Assembly (NCBI GenBank): GCA_963971575.1
Contig: OZ020612.1
Location: forward strand, 68,631,869 to 68,695,868
DNA from: Liopterus haemorrhoidalis
Lineage: Eukaryota > Arthropoda > Insecta > Coleoptera > Dytiscidae
DNA: 64,000 bases
Reading direction: 5' to 3'
Part shown: piece after piece, positions 10,655 through 20,672 of the stretch
Layout: each line of letters opens with the position of its first letter
Position numbering within the stretch: position 1 is the stretch's first letter
The notes under the pieces: model-generated
What the model was told of the DNA's origin: nothing
Database searches by the model: none
The model's input: only the letters and a program-made list of their open reading frames with translations
Position numbers and translations under genes: made by a program

Positions 10655-12169
10655 CAGTGGCGCAGCAAGGGGGGGCGACGGGCCTCCCCCCCCCAGCATA
10701 ATTGGCACAATTTTTATACAATACTAGCAGATTACACGGCGCTACTCGGGGAGTTGATAAAATTTGTTAACCACAACAGTAATTGATTTTTAAATTACTT
10801 CATTGTAAACAATATTAGCACTTTTTTTTTTCGTACAAATAAACATTTTTTAAGATTGTCTACTCTTGATAAAGCGACATAATTATTGTTCAAGTGAAAA
10901 TACATCACTTTCCAATTATACTCCAACGAATTATATGAAGGGGAGCATTGATCCTTTTTCTCCCCTGACACATCGACTAAAACATTTGCCCAGTCAATGA
11001 TAAAACTGGTTTAAACAACTAATTACTCGTTCAGATAAGTTAAATGGCTTAACTGGCTTCGGCATAACTTTCAGAATGTAATTTTAAAACCATACCTCAA
11101 ACGTGAAATAGAGTAGATATAGTAAAAATATAAAAAAAGAGTAGTTTTGGAGACAATCGTGGTCTAAAAATCGGTAGTTGGTTTTATTTTGTAGATAAAT
11201 GTGAATATCAATATCTTCTTAGGTATTTTTGAAATTATGATGTTTTACACACAAAAGGACTGATATAAGTTGTACTGAACAACAGTGGCGTATTCAGGGA
11301 GGGCACTGGAGGCACATGCCCCCCCTTAAGGTCCAAGGAAATGAAAATTTGACAAATTTAACATAATCTTACCGCAAAATAACTTATGCATTTTACAATA
11401 TATAACTATATTTTATTATGATACTAGTGTTGAAATTAACAGAAAATGCATTGCAAATTATGAAGTCTTACACACAAAAAGGACTGATATAAGTTGTACT
11501 GAACAACAGTGGCATATTCAGAGAGGAGTATTCTGTATTTTACAATAATAATACGCTATATTTTATTATGATTAGTGTTGAAATTAACAGAAAATGCATA
11601 TTTACATGTTATTTTTAGGTTTTCATAGGTATAATCAAGAAATCCTTATTCCGTCCATGTTCGCTCGGTACAAATTGTGGCCAAGCGGCTGATTTAGAGA
11701 ACTGAACGTAAGTAAGAGAAATATTGAGACTTCAAAAATATATCCCGCGAAAAATATAAATAAATATGTATTTATCGAAGAAAAAATCAAGTGAAAGTTT
11801 TTGATACATGGATTAACAATTACATTTTTTTATCAACAAATGATGGAATTATTATTTGATATAAACATCAATATCCAATAGCAGGGGTGTCGAACTAATT
11901 TGGGTCGCAGTCTATTTTACATACAAAATGATAAGCATTGACGGAACTTTAAATATCCCGAAGGGTTTCTTAACATTTTTTTATAAACAGAAAAGGGGAA
12001 GAGAGTATATTTAACATTTTTAAATATATTTTTCCCGTAAATAAGCTCAAGTGATTTTGATTACCGCTTCAGGGGCCACAAAAAAATGAGGTTGAGGGCC
12101 GTATGCGGCCCACGTGCCCTCGAAATTTGATTCGGCCCTCCCCAAGACAAAATCCTGGCTGCGCCACTG
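10655..12169. mobile_element. hAT-like element with CAGTGGCGCAGC ends, composite
   Basis: Starts CAGTGGCGCAGCAAGG and ends TGGCTGCGCCACTG, giving an inverted terminal repeat of roughly 12 bp with one mismatch. The flanking 8-mers CTCGCTAT and CTCTACAT agree only partly, so the two ends may not belong to one insertion. The interior has a poly-G/poly-C block near 10670-10695, a second internal CAGTGGCGTATTCAGG start at about 11284, and a tandem duplication at 11240-11600. No transposase frame. Confidence 0.5.
11240..11600. repeat. Tandem duplication, ~224-bp period, two copies
   Basis: The segment containing ACACACAAAAGGACTGATAT, GAACAACAGTGGC and GTGTTGAAATTAACAG occurs twice; the GGACTG mark is at 11257 and 11481. 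Confidence 0.7.
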
Positions 12170-13089
12170 CTCTACATCTTACCTCTACTCTATCGACCGC
12201 CAGAATGTCGGCGATCGACCATTTGCACATCTACTGTTATAACATTTATTTACGTGAAATTTCTGTAAAACATTGTGATGTGATCCGTTAACTTTAACTA
12301 AAATTCAGAGAAATTGCAAAAAACTTAAGGTGACATTTAACTGTCTGTAAAACATTTAACTACTAACAATAAACCTATTATATACGTCCATAACACGCAT
12401 TTTTGTGTAATATAATAATGATATAGTGTGTCACCCACTGTTGGATGGTTCTAATCTGATTTCCTGGTTCATATATGTACACATAAACAAACACGGCGGC
12501 GGCACCAGCAGCGAGCGTAGGTGCCCACTGCACTTCCTCCTCTTCCAATCATTCCCTCCTGCCCCGGGGTCGCTGACCATAAACATTTCATCACCCACTG
12601 CCTGATTAATACCTTACAACAACGATTAAACACCACTGATCGATGCCATTTTATCCTCAGGTATACAATGTGCTCATATGTTCCGGATACATTTACAAGG
12701 GCTACACTTATGGGTTGCACTGTATTATATAGGGTGTTAAAATGGTCTTACCTTTATTAAATATATGTTAGTTAGTATCCGGCTCGAAGGACCAATGTTA
12801 AAATGTCCTTACCTTTATGAAATATACAGCCTTGTTCATATGTATCCTTGGAACATCTAATAAATAAATGCAATTTATGTGAATTTTATTTAGGAAACCA
12901 AATCAAAATACTTTTACACATTGTTTTTAATTATATTTCATAGAAAAACGTTTGGTTTGCAGCTTTGAACATGTTCGTAACCTTTTAAATATTGTAGTTT
13001 GCAAGTTAATACTCGTTTATATGCGATAGGTACATAAATGTTTTAGATTAGAATGAGACTTGAGTAGAGTGATTTTTTTAAAATTTAGT
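12170..13089. other. No gene recognised; one GC-rich patch
   Basis: The interval is AT-rich apart from 12490-12560, which is rich in C/G (GCGGCGGCACCAGCAGCG followed by a C-rich stretch). Frames in both strands there lack a recognisable motif. At 12735-12830 there is a partly duplicated phrase TTAAAATG(G/T)(T/C)CTTACCTTTAT. The GC patch could be a promoter or untranslated exon, but nothing decides this. Confidence 0.35.
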
Positions 13090-14043
13090 ACAGTTACTTC
13101 CACTTACTAATTATGAGTGTGAATACAATAAGTTTGAGTGAAGTTAAACGTGCACGTAAGTCTTAGTCAAAAGGGATGGAGTCAAGTTAAAATTTCTCAG
13201 GAAGTAAATTACTCCAGGAAATCGGTCCAAAATGGTATAAAACGGTTCGCTACGACTGGTACTCATAAAGATAGACCAAAATCTGGAAGAAATCGTAAGA
13301 CATCAGAGAGAGAAGATAGAAACTTAATTCAACTATCATTGAAAAATAGAAAGAGAACATCGTCAGAATTGGCTACAGAGTTTAATACTGTTGCGACTAT
13401 GAAAATTTTGGCACCAACCGTTAGAAGAAGACTACTAGAACATGGTTTGAGAGGCTGAAAAGCGCGGAAAAACCCTGGGTTTCAGAGAAAAATAAAAAAA
13501 AGAAGGCTTCATTGGCCAAAAATTCACAAAAACTGGAAACCTGATGATTGGGCAAAGGTACTTTGGTAAGATGAGATAAATATTCAGGTAATTTAGAAGC
13601 ATATTTATTGCTGCTTAATGAAAAAATTTAAATTATAAAAAAAATTTATTATGAAAAAAAAATTGTCAATACTGAGACTTAAATTGAGATTATTGTTTAT
13701 AGCTTTTTGGCACCCCTGGGGCGGTTTATGTAAGACGAAGGCCCGGAGAAGAGTTTCATCATGACTGTTTGGTCCCTACAGTTAAATTTGGTAGGGGTAG
13801 TGTAATGATATGGGGTGCATGGCAACGTCAGGCGAGGGAGAAGTGTATGTGTGTGAAGGAAAGATGAATTCTTCTACTTATATCAAAATGTTATCGACTG
13901 TTTTAAGACCTTCTCTACATAAAATTTTCACGAACGATGACCAATCAACGTATTTATTCCAAAAAGATAATGCACCATGCCATGCAGCTGCCACTTCTCG
14001 AGAATGGTTTCAAAGACAACAAATTTCCGTTTTGGATTGTCAA
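13090..14043 (+). pseudogene. Tc1-like transposase, degenerate
   Basis: The frame carries an amino-terminal helix-turn-helix region (KISQEVNYSRKSVQNGIKRF, then GTHKDRPKSGRNRKTSEREDR), VRRRLLEHGLRG, a stop, LHWPKIHKNWKPDDWAKVLW followed by a stop and DE (first catalytic Asp region), a ~100-bp AT-rich interruption (13590-13690), VYVRRRPGEEFHHDCLVPTVKFGRGSVMIWGA, a frameshift, and FQKDNAPCH (second catalytic Asp). It ends about 28 residues after that Asp, before the catalytic Glu, where sequence of another repeat (14044-14288) begins. Stops, frameshift and truncation show a dead copy. Confidence 0.85.
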
Positions 14044-14288
14044 GAGCTTAAATATGAAGTTTCATAAAAATCCTTTTAGCCGAATTTGCTCTGCACGTGT
14101 ACACAGACAAACGGACAGACGGACGGACGGACGGACGGACGGACAGACGGACAGACAGACCGACAGACATCATGCTAAAAATAGTGAAAACATTATGTAG
14201 GCACCTCAATTCGTGGAGATCCATCGAAATCTCGAAATGTCAAAATCGGTATGATCACAATACCTCCCTTATATATGTTGGCGGTCGG
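14044..14288 (+). mobile_element. 3' part of a 'GGCGGTCGG' repeat family
   Basis: The sequence from CTTAAATATGAAGTTTCATA through a (GACA/GACG)n tract to TGTTGGCGGTCGG matches the copy at about 32410-32637. The simple-repeat tract creates frames of repeated Gln-Thr-Asp-Arg that are not genes. The other terminus is missing here; in intact copies it reads CCGACCGCCATCATAAAG, the inverted counterpart of this end. Confidence 0.65.
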
Positions 14289-15153
14289 TAAAAATGGATC
14301 GTTTTCCCATCTTAAAAAGTTTATGAATAAATAATCTGACATATATTTAGCAAGTGTCTGTTTGTAGTCGGTAAAATTGTGACGTCGATTTTTCCTAAAG
14401 TTCTCGTGATTGGCTAACCGGAGACACCCTGTCTCTTGATTGGCTGACAGGTGACATCCTCTCCCGTGATTGGCTAAATACCTGACATAGTGGTATATTT
14501 TTTGGTTAATTATACGAAATTAAGATACGTTAAAAAATAAAACCAAATACACATACAAACAATTGAATTTTTTATATTATAAATCCGTCATTGTTGACGG
14601 GTAATAACCTAGTTACGTAATAATTGACAGGTAATTTTCAAAATTGCATGAATATCCTTGACAATGGTATTCAGAATACCCCATTACAAAACCAAACCAA
14701 AATAAAAATTTAAAAAAAAATATTCATTATAGTCAACCTATAATTCAAAATACACCTCAAGAACCACAAAGTAAATTTATTATGTTCGTCATTCAATAAC
14801 ATTAAATATACAAATTTATATCTGGCCATATTTCATTCTCAAGGTTTGTGGTTTAGAAATTCAGAGAATTAATACAAAGAAAGCTAGGGACCGTAAACTG
14901 ACGGACATAAAGTAACTAGATTATATTCTTGTTAATACTGACCGTGACATTACAAAATTCATTTAAATTTGATAAAGCACTGAACACAGAGTGTCTGAAG
15001 GCGTTCAACTGAATCACTTTTATGTAAATATCGGTTAAGAATTAAATTCAATTATAATAACTTTCTGCTAATCTTATTTTATGTCTTTATTTTTTGTGAT
15101 TATAATAAAATTATACATCTGCATCAATTTTTACCGATATAAATGTTGTAAAG
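14289..15153. other. AT-rich sequence, short duplicated phrase
   Basis: Contains three spaced occurrences of GTGATTGGCTAA or TTGATTGGCTGA (14405-14475) in a degenerate short tandem repeat. No gene. Confidence 0.4.
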
Positions 15154-17225
15154 CAGCGGTTCCCAACCTGTGCTCCGCGGAGCCCTTAGTGCTCCGCGTG
15201 CACTTCTCAGGGGCCCCGCAGCCGTTCCAGGAAATAAAATAAATAATTGAATAAAATCAAAAGTATTAGAAATAAAAAAACAGAATCAAAATAATAAAAC
15301 TGGAAATGACATTCTGAAAGAAAATTGGCCAAGTTGTATGTATGTCCAAGCGATTTCTGACTCTAGCCCAGAGGCGAATTAAGCGGTGGGTGGGAAAATT
15401 AATAAAATCAAAAGTATTAGGAATAAAAAACAGAATCAAAATAATAAAACAGGAAATGACATTCTGAAAGAATATTGGTCAAGTTGTATGTATGTCCAAA
15501 TGATTTCTGACTCTAGCCGGTTTATGACTCTATGACTAGCTGGAATGTGATCGGCGAGATGCATTTTTGTTTGAATAATCTGCGTGTATTTTGATTATTT
15601 GCTTCATTTTATAAAAATCTGTCTATCTATCTATATGTGAGCTGTGAAAGAGAAAAGTGAATTTATATTAACTAAAAAATCTACCCCCTCCCCCGTAACA
15701 TTACTACTAAACACCATTACTTTGTAAGACATAGGGTAGGCCTAGGGGTTCCGTCATAGAAATTGATTCTAAAAAAGGCTCCGCAAGTAAAAAAGGTTGG
15801 GAACCACTGGTCTAGAGAAAAATTGGGGCTTTAATCGTTTAAAACGTTTTGAGATAATGACAATATTTTGAATGGCATAATTTACATTATTTGTGAAAAT
15901 TGTAAAATAAAAAAATCACAACTCAAAAATGGTTAGAGATAGCGACCAGTGGTTGAAATTTTTTGATTCTTTGTAGTTTATTTAGTCTTGATAAAAATTG
16001 GGGCTTTAATCGTTTAATGCGTTTTGAGATTGTGACATTTTTTTTTATGGCATAATTTACATAATTTGTTAAAATTGTGTATTTAAAAAAATCACAACTC
16101 AAAAACGGTTAGAGAAAACAACCTGACGCTAGAATTTTTGGATTCCTCGTAGTTTAATAAGTCTAGAAAAAATTTGAGGCCTTACTTATTTTGCGTATTT
16201 TAAAATTATGACAAATTTTAATATGGCGTGATTTATAGAAATATTCATCTTCACATGGATATATCTCAAGAACGAAATGCAATAAAGACCTGCGGTTGAA
16301 ATTTTTGAAATCTTAAGGTCCTAATTTACTTGTAACTTGATTATGAAACAAAAAAATTTTTTGAAGTTTTTTCATTTTTTTTTAATTTTTTTTGAAAATT
16401 TTGAAAATTTCTATCTAAAAAATGGTTAGGGATATAAATATACGGCTTGAAATTTTAAAACTCTACTACACTGTTTAGTCTAAGAAAAAAATTGGGCTTA
16501 AATAAACATATTATTAAGTTTTGTAGGGGCAGTAATCCAAAATCCTTGAAAATGGCCAAAAATCGAAAAAATCGTAAGGGGTAGACCTTAAAAAAATCGT
16601 GATTTTGAAGTAAAAAATTTTTGTCTCCAATTTTATTGAAAATTGGTACAAATATGCATTTTTGGTCAGAGATCAAGAAAATTTGGTCCATTTTGAAGTT
16701 TGGGCAAAAGTTTTGGAATTATAGGCAAAAAAACTGGCCTAAATCAGCTCTCTTAAAAACTAGGAAAGCATGAATTTTTTTAATATTTTTTTCATAATCC
16801 TCACCCCAAAATTAGCTCAAAACTATATTTTGGCTAAAATCGGAGTCAAAAAAATTTTGACCAAAATTTTGAAAATTTTGGAATAATTTTTTTTTTGTTT
16901 TTTGTTTGAAAATTGGTTTGCTTATATATTTTTAGCCTTAGATCACAAATATATAGTCAGTTTTGAGTTACGGTCTAAAATTTTGACTTTTTCGGCAAAA
17001 AAAGTAAAAAAAAGACAGTCCTTAAAAAGGCTCAGAACCAATGAAATGTTAGCCTGCCCCTTTTTTTAATCTTTATAAACTAATACTTACTTCTTATCTA
17101 TCATCTATATCAGCGGTTCCCAACCTGTGCTCCGCGTGTACTTTTCAGGAGCTCCGCAGCCGTTCCAAGAAATAAAATAAATAAAAATTGAATAAAATCA
17201 AAAGTATTAGAAATAGTCAGTTCAG
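15154..17225. repeat. Complex repeat with 175-bp monomers, copy 1
   Basis: A module bounded by CAGCGGTTCCCAACC (15154) and GGTTGGGAACCACTG (to about 15809) has hAT-type inverted ends. It is followed by tandem monomers: the mark AATTGGGGCTTTAATCG lies at 15821 and 15996, with a diverged third copy at 16171, a 175-bp spacing. Decayed monomers and a very A/T-rich tail continue to about 17100. At 17111 the CAGCGGTTCCCAACC module begins again, giving a higher-order period of 1957 bp. Non-coding. Related copies lie at 23238-24075, 42955-43288 and 51655-53130. Confidence 0.8.
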
Positions 17226-17317
17226 TTATTGTCAGTTCTCAATATTATTACATATCTTGTAAATCGTAGATTACCTTTAAATTTAAAAAAAAAGCTCGGA
17301 AAACAGGAAAAATACAA

Positions 17318-17952
17318 CTGGGGTACATTCGATTTGACGCTCCGAGCGTTCCGAGCACGCTCTGTACACTCAAACGTGTTCGATTTGACGCTCGGAGTAC
17401 ACTCAATTGCATTCGTTTTGCGATCGAGCGAGCATTTAGAGTGCGCTCTATGTGTTCGGGGTTTTAAGACCGAGCATATGGAGTATGACGTAAAAAAGTG
17501 GGGGAAGTTTAAAATTAAATTATAAATAAAATAAAAATAATAGCCTTAGACAAATAATATTGTTATTTGTCTATGACTACAGAGTACGGTTATTTTATGT
17601 ATTTGTGACGTTCTGTAAACAGTAAAAAAATTATTAAAATACACCGTACATAAAATTAAAATGGAAAAAATTCATTAAATTAATTCATTAATTATTATTT
17701 AATTTTTAATTAATTTTATTTCTTCATTATTGAAAAAAAATCAAGGAAAAACCGAGGTACATATATAATTTTGATTAATGACTGACGTGAATTAATCTGA
17801 CAGTAAAAACGCCGCCTAAAATTGTAGGGTTAGATTTTATAAACAATACGTCACAAGAACGCTCGCTCCGTTAGTGCTCTATTCATGACGTCACCATCAA
17901 CTGTTCGCTCAGCGCTCGCTCTACTCTGTACAACTCGAATGCACCCCTGGTG
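17318..17952. mobile_element. MITE-like element with GC-rich subtermini
   Basis: The left end CTGGGGTACATTCGATTTGA and the complement of the right end, CCAGGGGTGCATTCGAGTTG, form an imperfect inverted pair. Subterminal regions are rich in repeated GCGCTC/GAGCG and TTCGATTTGACGCTC words, unlike the AT-rich core. The 98-codon frame at 17229-17525 crosses the left boundary and is not a gene. No target duplication is evident. Confidence 0.5.
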
Positions 17953-18379
17953 TTCATTTTCACCATGTAAACAAATACACGAGTAACAGTTGAATGTCAC
18001 TTTCGAGTGTTCCAGCTTTGCCGCATATGGCGCTGCGATCTTAAAAAGTTTCCCCTATACTAAGCAACTGACAGTTCACAAAAGATTTAAAAGTATACTT
18101 TTTTTTGGTTGTTTCTTGGATGAAGCTGCTCCGTTAACCAGCCATTACATAAAAATCAGTGATATTATTAGTCAAGTATTTGCCAGTGCTGTAAAGTTGT
18201 CGATTTCAGTATCTGTTGTATGACTTCCTGTCCGATAGAATCTTTCCGTAATACGTTCCTGCAAGATGTCCACTTAGTTGAAGTATATGTAACGTCTGAT
18301 ACGGTTGACGTGATCACTAACCAATTATGATGAAATAATAATGGTATAATGGAGCATCGATAAATAGACAAGCAATCAA

Positions 18380-18560
18380 CAAGTACATGTGCAGTAATGA
18401 CGTCTGCCCGTCTCGATCGCGATATCCGCGAAGTCCGCGCTTCCCGCTCGACACATGACAAATGAACCGCGACACCGGCTCGCACGCTTCGTTACACACA
18501 TCCACTACAGACATCATCCACACAAAATCATCGGACAACAACGGTGGGTGACTCACTACG
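18380..18560. promoter_or_regulatory. CpG-rich patch, possible promoter or untranslated exon
   Basis: This 180-bp patch is rich in CG dinucleotides (CTCGATCGCGATATCCGCGA and neighbours) within strongly AT-rich surroundings. Overlapping minus frames have no recognisable motif. It lies about 6 kb upstream of the first visible exon of host gene 1 and could hold its promoter or an upstream exon, but no splice chain supports this. Confidence 0.25.
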
Positions 18561-18599
18561 CGAAATTCTCGTAATTATTCGCTTATTGGGTAAATGCAC

Positions 18600-19290
18600 T
18601 CGCCATGATTTTATTTAGTACAATATTTGATTTTAATGTTACGTTTAGAATATTCAATGCAACATTAAGATAGATACTGAGGGGTGAAGAAATAGTTGGA
18701 AGGGAAGAGAATGAAATAAAATAAAAATAAAATTAAGCAAAGATGGGCGAGAGAACAGGAAGCAAGAAGGAAGGAGATCGGAGAGGGAAACCAGAAGGAG
18801 AGGGACATTGGAGCAAGAAGATAGAAGAGAGAAAAAACATTGGAAATTGGAAATTATAGTGGATTGTTATTTATTTATTTTTGGATTGATTTTATTTGGT
18901 TTTATTTTTTGTAATGGCTAATACCATGAACGCCGCAAGGTCTAGGGAAATAAAGAATATATATATATAAAGATAGATACTCGTAATTATTATTTAAGAT
19001 TTCGTTGTCAACCTTTACTTTCGTTGGCATGGAAACTTGTGTTGATTTTTTAATATTTACAGAAATGTAGTAAACAAATATGGTTTTAGAGTAACGATAA
19101 TAAATTATGAATTAATTAATTATTGACTTACATTGAGGCCTGAAGTGCAAACGATTTTTGGGGTAACTCCCTAACTAATAAAGAAATTTAAAAAATACGT
19201 TTTTTAAGTTTTAGGGTGTCCACCAGTAACTCAACCAATTCATCCAATTGAAAAAATGCATTGAACAAAAAGATTTAATTTCTTTTTATG
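18600..19290. other. Purine-rich and AT-rich sequence
   Basis: A GA-rich block (18680-18850) includes AGGAGAGGGACATTGGAGCA, whose complement recurs near 60900-60925, so both are likely remnants of one repeat. A short (TA)n follows at about 18957-18970. No gene. Confidence 0.4.
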
Positions 19291-19294
19291 AGCA

Positions 19295-19331
<37 letters not shown>
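19291..19331. repeat. (TA)n microsatellite
   Basis: Uninterrupted alternating TA of about 40 bp. Confidence 0.9.
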
Positions 19332-19334
<3 letters not shown>

Positions 19335-19583
19335 CATCTAGCCTTCCACGAAGCCCTGTTACGTCACCTAAAATGTTATCAAGATGCAATCCGTAATCTG
19401 GACCCACTAATGATAACGACTCATTAACGATAATGATGACTGCTCATTACACTAATTGGTTTTTATAAAACACACGTAGAATTTCATAGAGAGATCAGAT
19501 GTTTTCTTACGTTGTAAGAGTGAATACTTAGAATAAAATAGTCTGTGAACAACTTGAGTTTTATTTAAACAATAAATCTCTTA

Positions 19584-19592
<9 letters not shown>

Positions 19593-19660
<68 letters not shown>
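19593..19660. repeat. (TA)n microsatellite at foldback edge
   Basis: Alternating AT run of about 68 bp directly abutting the foldback structure that starts near 19660. Confidence 0.9.
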
Positions 19661-19665
<5 letters not shown>

Positions 19666-19954
19666 TTCTTTGTTGATCGTCAAATTATAAAATATATATT
19701 ATGAATTAATAAAATGGAGACGTTTCGGCCACGAAAATGTGGTCATCATCAGTCTGAGGAGGTGTGTGAATAGTTTACACCAGTTAGAACAGAATTTTGT
19801 TCTAACATTCTGTTTCTCATTCTGTTCTAACTGGTGTAAACTATTCACACACCTCCTCAGACTGATGATGACCACATTTTCGTGGCCGAAACGTCTCCAT
19901 TTTATTAATTCATAATATATATTTTATAATTTGACGATCAACAAAGAAGTTTTA
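19660..19954. repeat. Large palindrome with Penelope-type hammerhead motifs
   Basis: Arms of about 136 bp (19660-19795 and 19819-19954) are almost perfect inverted copies around a 23-bp spacer. In the right arm on the + strand, CTGATGA (19862-19868) is followed by a stem-forming CCAC/GTGG pair and GAAAC (19888-19892). This is the core order of a hammerhead ribozyme. The left arm has the same motif on the minus strand (CTGATGA at 19752-19746, GAAAC at 19726-19722). Such motifs are known in the terminal repeats of Penelope-like retroelements. No reverse transcriptase or GIY-YIG frame is present, so this is a terminal-repeat remnant. Confidence 0.65.
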
Positions 19955-19980
19955 TTTATACATACTCACGTCAAGATCCA

Positions 19981-20074
<94 letters not shown>

Positions 20075-20147
20075 TGGATCTTGACGTGAGTATGTATAAA
20101 TAAAACTTCTTTGTTGATCGTCAAATTATAAAATATATATTCAAACT
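19921..20147. repeat. Second inverted pair flanking (AT)n
   Basis: The sequence ATTTGACGATCAACAAAGAA...ACGTCAAGATCCAATTA (19921-19986) is repeated inverted at 20068-20140, separated by an (AT)n run at about 19985-20070. Together with the first palindrome, three copies of one terminal sequence occur in alternating orientation. Confidence 0.8.
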
Positions 20148-20449
20148 AAATATATATATATATATATTTCTGTCCAATAATAAGAGAGATGTTTTAAGGT
20201 TTTTGGTAAACAGTTTTAACCCCGAAACATCCCCTTAGAATGAAAATTTTGACATGACATACTATAGCCTATGTTCGAAGGCCTTCCAGCTATTGCCTCA
20301 TGAACTTAATAGTAAATATGGCTCTGATTATAACAGTATACATTATTTAACATACCAGCAGGGCTGTCCTTAGCCATTGCGATCCCGGGACAAGATTGTG
20401 GAGCTCTCCAAAAATATTTTATGCGTGATTTAACTGGTTCAAGAGTTTT

Positions 20450-20672
20450 GAAAATGGCAGATGTTCAATTACAGATAATGAGAAATCGGGTTGGAGTTTT
20501 TAAGATGGAACTGATTGAAGAGCAGCTTGTCTATATGAAATTTTGTATCAAACTTGGCAATATGGCGATAAAAACACTTGAACTTTTGAAAACAGTTTTA
20601 AATGGTTCGGGCATTTTGAAGAATAGAAGTTCAATTGAAAATGATAATAGTTCAGGTAGGCCTTCAAATTAA
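20450..20672 (+). pseudogene. Mariner transposase amino-terminal HTH fragment
   Basis: The frame reads MELIEEQLVYMKFCIKLGNMAIKTLELLK and, after a diverged stretch, IENDNSSGRPS. This matches the order of the mariner HTH region (I-x-FC-x-KLGK-x-A-x-ET-x-ELL, then V-x-D-x-x-x-SGRPS). A typical intervening segment is shortened and no catalytic domain follows. Fragment only. The sequence CAGGGCTGTCCTTAGCC at about 20359 just upstream resembles a hAT end. Confidence 0.6.

Noticed and set aside
12469..12760. Possible exon in a GC-rich patch
   Set aside because: Both strands are open but no splice chain or motif supports coding.
13937..14291. Frames with repeated Gln-Thr-Asp-Arg
   Set aside because: They come from a (GACA/GACG)n tract in a repeat and appear in any frame through it. 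The same holds at 32460-32726, 27781-28020 and 62122-62389.
17229..17525. 98-codon + strand frame
   Set aside because: It crosses the left end of a MITE-like element and has no motif.
18168..18556. Minus frames in the CpG-rich patch
   Set aside because: No recognisable motif; the composition explains the open frame. The patch is kept only as a possible promoter.
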